64,000 nucleotides of DNA from Comamonas terrigena NBRC 13299 (GCF_006740045.1 NZ_AP019749.1:2995001-3059000); one strand, 5' to 3'; numbered from the stretch's first letter, positions 25,272 to 37,065 are shown. Notes: generated from the letters alone by a model not told the origin. Program-made: numbers and translations.

Positions 25272-26102
25272 TTACTGCAGGAAGCCTGGCTTGGCGTAGC
25301 CGGCGAACTTGCTGTCGACCACGGCCTTGAAGTCGGCCGAGCGGTAGGCTTCGGCCAGGTCCTTGGCCCACTGGGCGTCCTTGTCCTTGGTCTTCACGGC
25401 CACGATGTTCAGGTAGTGGTCCGGCACTTTTTCCAGCAGCACGGCTTCGGTCAGCTTCAGGCCGGAAGAGATGGCGAAGTTGCCGTTGATGATGGCGAAC
25501 TGCGTGTCATCCAGGGCGCGCGGCAGGTGGGCGGCGTCCAGCGGCACCAGCTTGATCTTCTTGGGGTTGGACGCCAGGTCCAGCTCCGACACGCGCAGCG
25601 GGTTCACGCCTTCCTTGATCTTGACCAGGCCGGCCTGCTGCAGCAGCAGAATGCCGCGGGCCAGGTTGCTGGGGTCGTTGGGCAGGGCCACGCGGTCGCC
25701 TTCCTTCAGGTCGGCCAGGCTCTTGCGCTGCTTGCTGTACACGCCCATGGGGGCGATGGGGCCCTGGGTCAGTGCCACCAGGTCCAGCTTGCGGTCACCC
25801 TTGAACTGGTTGAAGTAGACCTCGTGCTGGAAGAAGTTGGCGTCCAGCGAACCATCGGCCAGGGCCAGGTTGGGCTGCACGTAGTCGTTGAACTCCACCA
25901 GCTTGACCTTGTAGCCCTTCTTCTGCAGCTGGGGCACGATGCCGTACTGCAGCTGGTCGATGTTGGAGCCGGCCGTGCCGCCGATCACCAGCTGCTTCTT
26001 GCTGGCGTCCTGGGCCAGCGCCGGGGCCGACAGGCCGACCGAGGCGGCAGCCAGCACGGCAGCGGCCAGGATGGAACGGCGGGTGGTGAACAAACGGGAC
26101 AT
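25272..26102 (-). CDS. NlpA/MetQ-family ABC substrate-binding protein (paralogue 1)
   Basis: 276 aa. Cleavable, Tat-like N-terminus (TTRRSILAAAVLAAASVGLS, then APALAQ) without a lipobox. The MetQ fold is seen in LVIGGTAGSNIDQL, VEFNDYVQPNLALADGSLDANFFQH and RVALPNDPSNLARGILLLQ, ending AGYAKPGFLQ. These proteins bind D/L-methionine or related small amino acids for ABC import. No metN or metI is in the window. It is ~60% similar by eye to the second copy at 27900-28727, with a porin between. Confidence 0.9.
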   Translation of the reverse strand: MSRLFTTRRSILAAAVLAAASVGLSAPALAQDASKKQLVIGGTAGSNIDQLQYGIVPQLQKKGYKVKLVEFNDYVQPNLALADGSLDANFFQHEVYFNQFKGDRKLDLVALTQGPIAPMGVYSKQRKSLADLKEGDRVALPNDPSNLARGILLLQQAGLVKIKEGVNPLRVSELDLASNPKKIKLVPLDAAHLPRALDDTQFAIINGNFAISSGLKLTEAVLLEKVPDHYLNIVAVKTKDKDAQWAKDLAEAYRSADFKAVVDSKFAGYAKPGFLQ

Positions 26103-26402
26103 GGTGGCTTCTCCTGGGATCTCTCTGGCCGTCTTGCGGCGCGGGTCTTGAAAAACGGTCTGTCTGTGCAGGCGGTGCGGGTGTCGGGGGCTGGTTCAGC
26201 CCTCGCTTCTGTCACGAAGGAAACCGGTGGTGCCGGCCTGCTGCAAACGTCTGGCGGCAGTATCTCCAGAGTCGCTTCAATCTCCAACCAATAAAAATTC
26301 CAATCCTTATTCAATATTTCATATGAAGAATGCGCCATGGCCACAGGCATGGCGGCAGGCATTCCGCAGGGGCCTGGAGGGCGTGCCTGCGGCGCGCAGA
26401 CA

Positions 26403-26427
26403 TAAAAAAACCCGGCCGAGGCCGGGT
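26403..26427 (-). terminator. porin terminator
   Basis: Stem ACCCGGC/GCCGGGT with loop CGAG, followed on the minus strand by seven Ts. Confidence 0.9.
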
Positions 26428-26462
26428 AGGTCCAGCAGGGCAGACGCAAGGTCTGCAACTGC

Positions 26463-27494
26463 TTAGAAGCGGTGGCGGATGCCCACAGCCAGGCTGGTGC
26501 CGGACTTCAGACCGGTGAAGCGGTCGTTCATGACCACGCCGTACACATCGGTACGCTTGGACAGGTTGTGGTCGTAGCCCACGGTGGTGGTGGTGTGCTT
26601 GCCGTCCCAGGCGCCGGTGTCCATCTTGGTGTGTGCCACGGCGGCCTTGATGGTGCCAGCCTTGGAGACGGGGATGTCCAGACCCAGCGAAGCGGTCTTG
26701 CCTTCGTAGTTGTCGTTGTCCTTGGTCTTGGACTGGCCGTAGGTGCCGTAGAGCTTGACCACGCCGAAGTCGTAGGAGCTGCCCAGCATCCAGTTTTGCT
26801 TGGTGCCGTCAGCCAGCAGGCCTGCGCCGGGGTTGTTGACCTGAGCGCGCTCGTAGAAGCCGGTCAGCATCAGGCCGCCGGTGCGGTAGGTGGCATTCAC
26901 GCCCACGTTCTTCTTGCTGTTGGCAGTGGCCACTTCACCGAACTGGTAGGCCACGTTGATCGTCAGGCCGCCAATGTCGGGCGTGGTGTAGCGGATCTGG
27001 TTGCTCCAGCCGGTGTCCGACGGGGTGGTGCTGTAGTTCACGCCGCCGTTGTAGAAGGACACGTTCTCGTGCAGGATCAGCGGCGAGACTTCGAACGAGT
27101 CGCCAAACGGGTTGGCAAACACGGAAGGCAGGAAGTTGGGGGCCGAAGTACGACCCAGCAGCAGCTGACCGAAGCCGCCCGACAGGGTGACGTTCGCATC
27201 GCGGGCAAAGTAGGTATCGCCGGGGAAGCGGCCCTTGGAGCCGTCATCGCCCTGGAAGAAAGCGCCCAGCATGAAGCCGGCCTTCAGGCCGCCGCCCAGG
27301 TCTTCCGTGCCCTGCACGCCCCACCAGGAGGTGGACATGCCGCCGGAATCGACCACGCTCTTGCGTTCCGAACCCGCCATCTTCATGGAGCCGACATACA
27401 TGTCGACCAAGCCGGTCAGTTGGACATTGCTTTGTGCGTGGGCAGCGCCCAGGCATGCGAGCGCAGCACCGCAGGCGATGAGAGTTTTTTTCAT
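26463..27494 (-). CDS. Omp32-like trimeric porin
   Basis: 343 aa. Signal peptide MKKTLIACGAALACLGAAHA, then a 16-stranded beta-barrel pattern beginning QSNVQLTGLVDMYVGSMK and ending TSLAVGIRHRF with the terminal Phe recognised by BAM. Gly/Asn/Asp-rich turns and alternating aromatic residues run throughout. This is the neisserial/comamonad general porin family (gram-negative porin, anion-selective Omp32 type). The ATG is preceded by AAGGAAA. It lies between two MetQ-like genes on the same strand but has its own terminator. Confidence 0.92.
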   Translation of the reverse strand: MKKTLIACGAALACLGAAHAQSNVQLTGLVDMYVGSMKMAGSERKSVVDSGGMSTSWWGVQGTEDLGGGLKAGFMLGAFFQGDDGSKGRFPGDTYFARDANVTLSGGFGQLLLGRTSAPNFLPSVFANPFGDSFEVSPLILHENVSFYNGGVNYSTTPSDTGWSNQIRYTTPDIGGLTINVAYQFGEVATANSKKNVGVNATYRTGGLMLTGFYERAQVNNPGAGLLADGTKQNWMLGSSYDFGVVKLYGTYGQSKTKDNDNYEGKTASLGLDIPVSKAGTIKAAVAHTKMDTGAWDGKHTTTTVGYDHNLSKRTDVYGVVMNDRFTGLKSGTSLAVGIRHRF

Positions 27495-27899
27495 GTTGTT
27501 TCCTTGTGACAATGCGGCGATTCTCTGCTGTGTGCACAGAGTGCGTCACCATGCAAGAGGCTGGAGCCCGCTTTTTTTGCCTTGAACGGAAAAATTGAAG
27601 CAAAAAAGCAACAAATCGCGGTCAAAGCGCCGACAAAGCCGCTGCTTGCGCACCAGCTTGGTGCAAACCACCGACCGACGACGTTGCGGATATTTCCCCT
27701 TGCAACGCCCTTTTCGCTGCTTATCTGCGCTCTTTCCGCACTCTTGAAGCACCGGCAGCGCCACACCGGCTGCGCGTCCTGCCCCGCGGCACAGCACCGC
27801 CCAAAACAAAGGGACTGCCCTGCAGTCCCTTGTTGGTGCCTGGTGCCTGGTGTCAGGCAGTCAGACCGGCAGGCCGCGGCTCGCGGCCCGTGCAGCGGC
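27495..27899 (-). other. porin leader/promoter region and convergent spacer
   Basis: 405 bp without a gene. The porin-proximal 170 bp are AT-rich for this genome (GAAAAATTGAAGC, AAAAAAGCAAC), consistent with a strong promoter and long leader. The terminator of the second MetQ-like gene lies at 27806-27832. No conserved RNA was recognised. Confidence 0.5.
27806..27832 (-). terminator. terminator of the second MetQ-like gene
   Basis: Stem AAGGGACTGC/GCAGTCCCTT with a CCT loop, followed on the minus strand by TTGTTTTGG. Confidence 0.75.
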
Positions 27900-28727
27900 T
27901 TACTGCAGGAAGGCCGGCTTGGCGTAGCCGGCAAACTGGCTGTCCACCACGGCCTTGAACTCGGCCGAGCGGTAGGCGGCCGCCAGGTCCTTGGCCCACT
28001 GGCTGTTTTCGTTGCCGGTCTTCACAGCCACCACGTTCAGGTACTGGTCGGGGGTCTTTTCCAGCACCACGGCGTCGTTCAGCTTCAGGCCGGACGAGAT
28101 GGCGAAGTTGCCGTTGACCACCACGTAGTCGGCGTCTTCCAGCACGCGCGGCAGCTGGGCGGCTTCCAGCGGCAGGAACTTGAGCTTGTGCGGGTTGGCC
28201 GCCAGGTCCAGCTCCGAGATGCGGGCGGGGTTCACGCCCGGCTTGACCTGCACCAGACCGGCCTGCTGCAGCACCAGCAGCGCGCGCGCCAGGTTGCTGG
28301 GGTCGTTGGGCAGGGCCACCTTGGCGCCGTTCTGGATGCCTTGCAGCGACTTGTGTTTCTTGCTGTAGACGCCCATGGGGGCCACGGGGCCCTGGACGAT
28401 GGCGCTCAGCGCCAGCTTGCGGTCGGCGGTGAACTGGTCAAAGTAGGCGCGGTGCTGGAAGAAGTTGGCATCCAGCGAGCCGTCGCTCAGCGCCAGATTG
28501 GGCTGCACATAGTCGTTGAACTCCACCAGCTTGATCTGGTAGCCCTTCTTCTGCAGCTGGGGCAGGATGCCTTTTTGCAGCAGGTCGTAGTTGGAGCCGG
28601 CGGTGGCGCCGATCAGCAGCTTCTTCTTGGCGGCGTCCTGCGCCAGCGCGGGCGTGCCCAGGGCGGCCACCAGGGCCAGGGTGGAAGCGGCCAGCACGGC
28701 GCGGCGGGAAACAAAGCGGGAGGTCAT
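27900..28727 (-). CDS. NlpA/MetQ-family ABC substrate-binding protein (paralogue 2)
   Basis: 275 aa. Twin-arginine-like signal without lipobox (FVSRRAVLAASTLALVAALG). Close paralogue of the protein at 25272-26102: LLIGATAGSNYDLL, VEFNDYVQPNLALSDGSLDANFFQH, and the same ending AGYAKPAFLQ. Differences are spread along the length, so the duplication is not recent. No ABC permease or ATPase is adjacent. Its promoter region (28728-28893) is shared with the divergent P1 peptidase and contains an AT-rich segment. Confidence 0.9.
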   Translation of the reverse strand: MTSRFVSRRAVLAASTLALVAALGTPALAQDAAKKKLLIGATAGSNYDLLQKGILPQLQKKGYQIKLVEFNDYVQPNLALSDGSLDANFFQHRAYFDQFTADRKLALSAIVQGPVAPMGVYSKKHKSLQGIQNGAKVALPNDPSNLARALLVLQQAGLVQVKPGVNPARISELDLAANPHKLKFLPLEAAQLPRVLEDADYVVVNGNFAISSGLKLNDAVVLEKTPDQYLNVVAVKTGNENSQWAKDLAAAYRSAEFKAVVDSQFAGYAKPAFLQ

Positions 28728-28893
28728 GGGAAAACTCGCAAAAGGGAGAATGGGGGGAGAGAATCCGGGCCACCGGACGGTGGCGGTCGCCCTTCAGTAT
28801 CGCGCCGCCATGGGTAAACCCTAGAGATAAAAAAACTATTTGTTTATCACCCATCCCATATAAACCCGGCCATCGCCCTGACGGAACCTGCCT

Positions 28894-29946
28894 GTGACCG
28901 CTTTCTTCCCCGCCGCTTCTGCGCCTTCCGCCGCCGTTCTCGACCTGTTGCAGCATCCCGGGCACATCGCCCGGGTGCAGGGCATCAGCGTGGGACACCA
29001 CACCGACTCCCGCCGCCCCACCGGCTGCTCCGTGGTGCTGTGCCCGCAGGGCGCAGTGGGCGGGGTGGATGTGCGCGGGGCTGCCCCCGGCACCCGCGAG
29101 ACGGATCTGCTGGCCCCCTCCAACCTGGTGCAGCAGGTGCACGGCATCACCCTGGCGGGCGGCAGCGCCTGGGGGCTGGATGCCGCCAGCGGCACGGTGC
29201 GCTGGCTGGAAGCCCAGGGCGCCGGACTGGACATTGGCGTGGGTCGCATTCCACTGGTGCCTGCTGCCGTGCTGTTCGATGTGATGCTGGGCGACATGAC
29301 CATCCGCCCCGATGCCGCGGCCGGCTACGCGGCCTGCCAGGCCGCCACCCGCGAACGCCCGGCAGAAGGCAGCGTGGGCGCTGGCGCCGGCGCCGTGGTG
29401 GGCAAGATCTTCGGCTTTGCACGGGCCATGAAAGGCGGCATCGGCACAGCCAGCTTCACCGTCGACGGCGTTACCGTGGGCGCCCTGGTGGCGTGCAATG
29501 CACTGGGTGATGTCTACCACCCGACCACCGGCGAGCTGCTGGCCGGTGCACGCACGGCCGATGGCGCCGCTCTGCTGTGCGCCCGCGATGCCCTGCTGCG
29601 CGGCGACAGCCCACAGACCATTCTGGCCGGCAGCAACACCACCATCGGCGTGGTGGCCACCGATGCCCAGATCACCAAGCCCCAGGCCCAGCGCCTGGCC
29701 ACCGTGGCCCACGACGGTCTGGCCCGCGCCATCAACCCGGTGCACACCATGAGCGACGGCGACACCCTGTTTGCCCTGGGCACGGGCCAGTCCGGCCGGA
29801 CCCTGGGTCTGATGACGCTGTTCACCCTGGCCGCCGAAGCCGTGGCCGTGGCCACGGCCCGTGCCATCCTGCTGGCCGGCGCGGTGGAGGTGCCCGGTCA
29901 GGCCAGGCTGCCGTGCTGGAGCGACGGGCTGCGCCCTGCACGCTAG
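28894..29946 (+). CDS. P1-family (DmpA/BapA-type) aminopeptidase
   Basis: 350 aa, GTG start. Members are self-cleaving N-terminal nucleophile hydrolases. The autocleavage/active-site region is AGSNTTIGVVATDAQITK with Ser as nucleophile. Other family blocks are ITLAGGSAWGLDAASGTVRW, GDMTIRPDAAAGYAACQAA and VACNALGDVYHPTTGELLAG. They act as D-aminopeptidase, beta-peptidyl aminopeptidase or amidase; the substrate is not decidable here. It is divergent from the second MetQ-like gene, which may link peptide cleavage and amino-acid uptake, but that is only a context guess. Confidence 0.9.
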   Translation: MTAFFPAASAPSAAVLDLLQHPGHIARVQGISVGHHTDSRRPTGCSVVLCPQGAVGGVDVRGAAPGTRETDLLAPSNLVQQVHGITLAGGSAWGLDAASGTVRWLEAQGAGLDIGVGRIPLVPAAVLFDVMLGDMTIRPDAAAGYAACQAATRERPAEGSVGAGAGAVVGKIFGFARAMKGGIGTASFTVDGVTVGALVACNALGDVYHPTTGELLAGARTADGAALLCARDALLRGDSPQTILAGSNTTIGVVATDAQITKPQAQRLATVAHDGLARAINPVHTMSDGDTLFALGTGQSGRTLGLMTLFTLAAEAVAVATARAILLAGAVEVPGQARLPCWSDGLRPAR

Positions 29947-30067
29947 CCCTGCAACCCTGTACCTCACAGCGGGCAGGGTGCAAGGCACACGCCGGCACCA
30001 CGCATCCACCGCCTCCCCGGACGGACCGGGTGGGCTGTGGGGGTGGATTGGGGCTGGGAGGTGTGCC

Positions 30068-31063
30068 TCAGTCCACCTTGGCGCCCGAGGCCTTGACCAC
30101 CGGCGCCCAGTTGCTGACTTCCGAGCGGATGAAGCTGCTGAACTGGGCCGGTGTGTTGTGCTCGGCCACGGCGCCCAGCTTGGCGTAGGCTTCCTTGACC
30201 TCGGGCTTGTCAAAGGCGGCGTTCATGGCCTTGTTCAGCTTGTCCACGATGTCCTTGGGCGTGCCCTTGGGGGCAATCAGGCCGAACCAGCTGCTCACAT
30301 CGAACGGTGCCACGCCGCTTTCCTCCATGGTGGGCAGGTCCGGCGCCGAGGGCGAGCGGGTCTTGGTGGTCACCGCCAGCGCGCGCAGCTTGCCGCCCTG
30401 CACCTGGGGCCAGGAAGACGGCATGTTGTCGAACATGAACTGCACCTGGCCGCCCATCAGGTCGGTGAGCGCCGGCGCGCTGCCCTTGTAGGGTACGTGC
30501 TGGGTCTGCAGGCCGGTGCGCACCTTGAACAGCTCGCCCGCCATGTGGATGGAGGTGCCGCTGCCCGATGAGGCGTAGGACACCTTGTCGTTGTTGGCCT
30601 TGGCCCAGGCGATCAGCTCCTTCACATTCTTGGCCGGCACATTGGGCGTGACCACCAGCACATTGGGCACCTTGGCACCCAGGGCCACGGCCTCGAAGTC
30701 GCGGTTCAGGTCGAACTTCACATTGGGGTACAGGGTCTGGTTGATGGCGCTGGTCACGGCCACAAACAGCAGGGTGTAGCCATCGGCCGGGGCGGCGGCC
30801 ACCAGGTCGGTGGCGATATTGCTGCCGCCGCCGGGCTTGTTGTCCACCATGAAGGTCTGGCCCAGGGCCTGTGTCAGCTCCTTGGCCATGATGCGCGCCA
30901 CCACGTCGGTGGTGCCGCCGGCCGAAAAGCCCACCACCACGCGCACGGGCTTGTTCGGGTAGGCGGTCTGCGCGCCGGCGCCCAGCGCGCAGGTGGCCAG
31001 CAAGGCGGCTGCGGCGCGGGCAATGCCGCGGCGGGACAGGGGCAGTGAAGAAGAAACGGGCAT
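30068..31063 (-). CDS. tripartite tricarboxylate (TctC/Bug) periplasmic binding protein
   Basis: 331 aa. Signal peptide with SRRGIARAAAALLATCALG, then Bug-family motifs: YPNKPVRVVVGFSAGGTTDV, IMAKELTQALGQTFMVDNKP and GGGSNIATDLVAAAPADGYT, ending SSFIRSEVSNWAPVVKASG. These bind carboxylates for TTT transport or sensing and are massively expanded in beta-proteobacteria. No TctA/TctB partner is nearby, which is normal for Bug proteins. Confidence 0.93.
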   Translation of the reverse strand: MPVSSSLPLSRRGIARAAAALLATCALGAGAQTAYPNKPVRVVVGFSAGGTTDVVARIMAKELTQALGQTFMVDNKPGGGSNIATDLVAAAPADGYTLLFVAVTSAINQTLYPNVKFDLNRDFEAVALGAKVPNVLVVTPNVPAKNVKELIAWAKANNDKVSYASSGSGTSIHMAGELFKVRTGLQTQHVPYKGSAPALTDLMGGQVQFMFDNMPSSWPQVQGGKLRALAVTTKTRSPSAPDLPTMEESGVAPFDVSSWFGLIAPKGTPKDIVDKLNKAMNAAFDKPEVKEAYAKLGAVAEHNTPAQFSSFIRSEVSNWAPVVKASGAKVD

Positions 31064-31296
31064 GGGGAGAGTCTCCGGAAGATGCTAGGACGGTGCGGCG
31101 TGGCTGGGTGTTGCCCCCGCCTGAGGCCGCGGTACCCCGCGAATCTAGGCGGCCTGCGCCTTCTGCGGCACTGGGATTTGCCCCTGCGCCGGCAGCGCCC
31201 GGTCGCACCAGCGACAGGGGCCGCCACGCCGTACACTGGCGGCACCCGGGGCATGCCCACGGGCCCGCCGGTCCTTGCTGCACCCCATCTCCCATG

Positions 31297-31323
31297 AAAA
31301 AAGGCTCCCGAAGGAGCCTTTTT
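31297..31323. terminator. bidirectional terminator after ettA
   Basis: AGGCTCC/GGAGCCT with a CGAA loop, A6 on the left and T5 on the right. Confidence 0.9.
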
Positions 31324-31338
31324 GCGGAACCACAAGAA

Positions 31339-33000
<1,662 letters not shown>

Positions 33001-33263
33001 GGATGCTTACGAAAAAAAACTGGGTTTTGGTGAGAAATCTGGGCAACCGGAGGCTGCCGACCAACCATGATTATCGACGCATGCGACAATATGCATAGCC
33101 AAGAGCTCCAGTTGCCCTTGGCATCAGCATTTCAGCTGGGGACGACGGACGCTGCTCCAGGCTCCCATTCCTTGAAATCATCTGCCTAAGACTGGCCCGG
33201 CAACCAACGCAGGTTGCCCCGACAGGCTGATACCCAGCGCCCCGGACGGGCGCATCGACAAGA

Positions 33264-35156
33264 ATGACATTTGAAGAACTGAACCTGGCACCTGCCATTG
33301 TCAAGGCCGTGCTCGAACAGGGTTACGAGAACCCGACACCCATCCAGGCACAGGCGATCCCCGCTGTGCTGACCGGCCAGGATCTGCTGGCCGGCGCCCA
33401 GACCGGCACCGGCAAGACGGCTGCCTTCTCGCTGCCCATGCTGCACCGCCTCACGCAAGGCGGCACCCAGGCTCCGGCCGGCGGCATCCGCGCTCTGGTG
33501 CTCTCGCCCACCCGCGAGCTGGCTGCCCAGATCAACGAAAACCTCGTCAGCTACGCCAAGTACCTGGACGTGACCTCCACCGTCATCTTCGGCGGCGTGG
33601 GCATGAAGCCCCAGGTGGACCGCATCCGCAAGGGCGTGGACATCCTGGTGGCCACCCCCGGCCGTCTGCTGGACCTGCAGCAGCAAGGTCTGGTGGATCT
33701 GTCCCAGGTCGAAATCCTGGTGCTGGACGAAGCCGACCGTATGCTCGACATGGGCTTTATCCATGACGTGAAAAAGGTCTTGAACCTGGTGCCCAAGGAC
33801 AAGCAAAGCCTGCTGTTCTCCGCCACCTTCAGCGACGACATCCGCGAGCTGGCCAACAGCCTGCTGAAGAACCCGCAGTCCATCCAGGTCACGCCGCGCA
33901 ACACCACGGTGCAGCGCATCACCCAGGTGATCCACCCCGTGGGCCGCGGCAAGAAGAAGGAAGTGCTGCTGCACATCATCAAGGAACACAACTGGAGCCA
34001 GGTGCTGGTGTTCACCCGCACCAAGTTCGGTGCCAACAATGTGGCCGACTACCTGACCAAGCACGGCATCAGCGCCATGGCGCTGCACGGCAACAAGAGC
34101 CAGAGCGCCCGTACCCAGGCACTGGCCGGCTTCAAGACCGGTGAGCTGCGCGCCCTGGTGGCCACCGACATCGCGGCCCGCGGCATCGACATCGACGAGC
34201 TGCCGCACGTCGTGAACTACGAAATCCCCAACGTCCCTGAAGACTACGTGCACCGTATCGGCCGTACCGGCCGCGCCGGCCGCGAAGGCCATGCCGTCAG
34301 CCTGGTGTGCATGGACGAAGAAGGCTTCATGATGGAGATCGAGCGCTTCACCAAGCAGGAGATCCCGGTGCAGGTGCTCGAAGGCTTCGGCCCCGAAGCC
34401 GATGAGAAGGCCGAACCCATCGCCATGGGCCGCCAGACCATCTGGGGCGGTGCCGGCAAGCCGCCCAGCCGCGACGTGATGCAGGCCGCTGCAAAGGCTG
34501 CGCGCCAGGAAATGATGGACCGCATCCGCACCAACAAGGTGGCCCAGGGTGGCGACCGTGCCGCCGGCAAGGGCAAGGGCCCCCGTCCCGCCGCAGGTGG
34601 CCAGGGTGCCGCGGCATCCGAAGACGGCCAGCGCCGCCAGGGTCACAGCAACGGCAGCAACCGCCGTGGCAACGACCAGGCCCGTGCACCGCGCCCCGAA
34701 TTCGCCGGTGAGGGCGACGCCCAGCAACGCCGCAGCGGCCAGGGCTTCAATCGCTCGCGCCAACGCCCCTCGCGTGACAACCCGCGTGCCGATGCACCGC
34801 GCAGCGACTTCCCCCGTGACGAGCAACGCGCACCGCGCAGCCAACCCCAGCGCCAGATCCGCGACGGCTACGAAGGCCCGAGCCGTTTTGACGACCAACC
34901 CCCTCGCGCCAACGCCCACCTGGGCACCCATGTGGGCGTGATCCGCAATGCCGCTCCGCGCAGCAATGGCGGCGGCGGCAATGGCGGCCAGCCTGACCCG
35001 ATGCGCACCAGCGTGGACAGCATGGCCGATCGCGGTCGCCGTGGCGGTTTCGGCGGTGGCAACCGCCGCGGTGGCAATGGCGGCGGTGGCGGCAACGGCG
35101 GCGGCGGCTTTGGCGGCGGCAACCGCCGTGGTGGTGGCGGCGGCTTCAACCGCTGA
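33264..35156 (+). CDS. rhlE: DEAD-box ATP-dependent RNA helicase RhlE
   Basis: 630 aa. The N-terminal ~375 residues hold the helicase core: Q motif [14 protein letters not shown], motif [13 protein letters not shown] in [17 protein letters not shown], motif [10 protein letters not shown] and motif [12 protein letters not shown]. The C-terminal ~250 residues are a disordered Arg/Gly/Asn/Ala-rich tail ending in [11 protein letters not shown], typical of RhlE and probably RNA-binding. The role is rRNA/mRNA remodelling, cold- and decay-related. The 263-bp upstream region is moderately AT-rich and may be an autoregulated leader, which is common for DEAD-box genes but not shown here. Confidence 0.95.
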   Translation: MTFEELNLAPAIVKAVLEQGYENPTPIQAQAIPAVLTGQDLLAGAQTGTGKTAAFSLPMLHRLTQGGTQAPAGGIRALVLSPTRELAAQINENLVSYAKYLDVTSTVIFGGVGMKPQVDRIRKGVDILVATPGRLLDLQQQGLVDLSQVEILVLDEADRMLDMGFIHDVKKVLNLVPKDKQSLLFSATFSDDIRELANSLLKNPQSIQVTPRNTTVQRITQVIHPVGRGKKKEVLLHIIKEHNWSQVLVFTRTKFGANNVADYLTKHGISAMALHGNKSQSARTQALAGFKTGELRALVATDIAARGIDIDELPHVVNYEIPNVPEDYVHRIGRTGRAGREGHAVSLVCMDEEGFMMEIERFTKQEIPVQVLEGFGPEADEKAEPIAMGRQTIWGGAGKPPSRDVMQAAAKAARQEMMDRIRTNKVAQGGDRAAGKGKGPRPAAGGQGAAASEDGQRRQGHSNGSNRRGNDQARAPRPEFAGEGDAQQRRSGQGFNRSRQRPSRDNPRADAPRSDFPRDEQRAPRSQPQRQIRDGYEGPSRFDDQPPRANAHLGTHVGVIRNAAPRSNGGGGNGGQPDPMRTSVDSMADRGRRGGFGGGNRRGGNGGGGGNGGGGFGGGNRRGGGGGFNR

Positions 35157-35164
35157 TCCCGCCC

Positions 35165-35192
35165 ACCTGCAGGCCCTGCGCCTGCAGGTTTT
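35165..35192 (+). terminator. rhlE terminator
   Basis: ACCTGCAGG/CCTGCAGGT with a 7-base loop followed by TTTTC directly after the rhlE stop. Confidence 0.6.
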
Positions 35193-35322
35193 CGAACTGC
35201 AGCAGCGCGCCCTGCGCTGACACACGGACTCCCCACGCTGCAGCTAGCATTGCCCCTGCGCCACCCGCACGCCCCTTGCGGCTGCGGAATGGCCTGACCG
35301 TGACCCGAGGTACCCGCACACC

Positions 35323-37065
35323 ATGACCACGCCCTCCACTTTCGCCCCCTCCTCCTTTCAGGATCGTTCGGAAGCCCGTTCTGCCCTCTTGCGGTGGCTG
35401 AGCGTCCTGGGCGCCGCCACGGTGCTGGCCGGCTGTGCCAGTACCCCGCTGCCCGTCTGGCAACCCAGCCGGCCCGCTCCGGCCCCGGCGCGCACACCCG
35501 CACCCGAGGCCGCCGGCGGCTCGCCATCCTCCATTCTGTCGACTGCGCAAACCACGCCGATTGCCCCGGCCCCTGCGCTGGAAGCCCTGCCTTACGCCGG
35601 AGAAGTGGCGCTGCGCTTTCCCGATCCCGCCGTGCGCTACCAGACGCCCGGTCTGGAAAACGGCCGCCGCAGCTTCACCACCAATGAAGAGCTGAGCACG
35701 CTGCTGCAGACCCTGTCCACCAAGACACTGGGCCAGCCTGTGCGCCTGGGCCTGATCACCATCGGCACCAGCCAGCAAGGCCGCCCCATCCATGCGCTGG
35801 TGGCCGCCAAGGCCAGCGCCATCAACCCCGAAGCCCTGGACGAGACCCGCCGCCCCACGGTACTGATCGTGGCCGGCCAGCAAGGCACGGACTTTGCCCC
35901 CACCGAGGCGCTGCTTGCCATGAGCCAGGAGCTGGACGCCGGTGGCCGGCTGCACCCCCTGCTGGGCCAGGTCAATGTGGTGCTGGTGCCCCGCGCCAAC
36001 CCCGACGGCTTTGAAGCCGGCAGCGCCGCCACTGCGGACGGCACGTTGCTGACGCAGGACCACCTGCTGCTGCAGACCCCCGAAGCCCGCGCACTGGCCA
36101 AGCTGGTGCGGGACTACCGCCCCACCGTGGTGGTGAATGCCGAGGAATTTGCCGCCATCCACCCCACGCTGGAACAGTTCGACGCCCTGCGCGCCGACGA
36201 TGCCGGCCTGCAGTACGGTCTGAGCCCCAATGTGCACGAGTTCGTGGCCAAGGCCGAACGCGAGTGGCTGCACCGCCCCATCACCGACAGCCTGACCCAG
36301 GCCGGCCAGCGCGTGGACTGGGCCTATACGGCCAGCCCCACCGACAAGGTGCTGAGCACGGGCAGCCCGGCCCCCACCAGCCTGTTCAACATGGCGGCGC
36401 TGAAGAACCTGCCCAGCCTGACGGTGCAAAGCCGCGGCGCCGACCTGCAGCGCCTGCACATCCAGCGCCGGGTCCACACCCAGGTGACGGCACTGACGGC
36501 CGCGCTGAACGACACCATTGCCCGGGCTGACGACCTGAGCAAGGTGCAGTCCTTTGTGACCCGCGATGTGGCCTCCCAGGCCTGCAAGGGCCAGCTCACC
36601 GTGGCCGCACAGGCACAGCAGACGCAGCGCGATGTGGTCATGCTGGACCCGCTGACCGGCGCCGACAAGACGGTGCGCGCCGCCTGGCGCTCCAGCCAGG
36701 AACTGCGCCCCACCTTGCAGCGTCCCCGCCCCTGCGGCTACTGGCTGTCGCCGCAAAGCGACCGCGCGGTGGAACGCCTGCGCCTGCTGGGCGTGCAGGT
36801 GCAGCGCGTGGCCGAACAGGCCCCGGTGCTCAGCGACGGCTATGCCGCCGCCGGCGCCGATGCCAAGATCAGCGTGGTGCGCAACGCCATCGACGCCGTG
36901 CCCGGCAGCTACTTCATCAGCATGAACCAGCCCCTGGCCAATGTGGCCGCCGCCGCGCTGGAGCCCGATACACCCTACAGCTATGTGAAGCAGGGCATCA
37001 TCCCCACACTGGGCGATCTGGCCCGCGTGATGGCGCCCACCACCCTGGTGTTCGAAGAGGACTGA
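35323..37065 (+). CDS. M14 carboxypeptidase-like lipoprotein, zinc ligands apparently lost
   Basis: 580 aa. Lipoprotein: a long N-terminal region, then VLAGC at about residue 37, and a Pro-rich linker. From ~120 on the sequence follows the M14-like proteins of Comamonadaceae (TIGTSQQGRPIHALV, LVPRANPDGFEAG, SYFISMNQPLANVAAAALEP). But the first zinc motif, usually GQQHGNEPAG, reads AGQQGTDFAPTE, and the His-containing DLHE-type block reads VVNAEEF. It may therefore be a catalytically dead cell-surface protein or use other ligands. The gene stands alone with its own terminator. Confidence 0.75.
   Translation: MTTPSTFAPSSFQDRSEARSALLRWLSVLGAATVLAGCASTPLPVWQPSRPAPAPARTPAPEAAGGSPSSILSTAQTTPIAPAPALEALPYAGEVALRFPDPAVRYQTPGLENGRRSFTTNEELSTLLQTLSTKTLGQPVRLGLITIGTSQQGRPIHALVAAKASAINPEALDETRRPTVLIVAGQQGTDFAPTEALLAMSQELDAGGRLHPLLGQVNVVLVPRANPDGFEAGSAATADGTLLTQDHLLLQTPEARALAKLVRDYRPTVVVNAEEFAAIHPTLEQFDALRADDAGLQYGLSPNVHEFVAKAEREWLHRPITDSLTQAGQRVDWAYTASPTDKVLSTGSPAPTSLFNMAALKNLPSLTVQSRGADLQRLHIQRRVHTQVTALTAALNDTIARADDLSKVQSFVTRDVASQACKGQLTVAAQAQQTQRDVVMLDPLTGADKTVRAAWRSSQELRPTLQRPRPCGYWLSPQSDRAVERLRLLGVQVQRVAEQAPVLSDGYAAAGADAKISVVRNAIDAVPGSYFISMNQPLANVAAAALEPDTPYSYVKQGIIPTLGDLARVMAPTTLVFEED

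Noticed and set aside
34950..35156. GGC/GGT-rich repeat at the end of rhlE as a separate repeat element
   Set aside because: It encodes the Arg/Gly/Asn-rich C-terminal tail typical of RhlE; the repetition follows from amino-acid composition.
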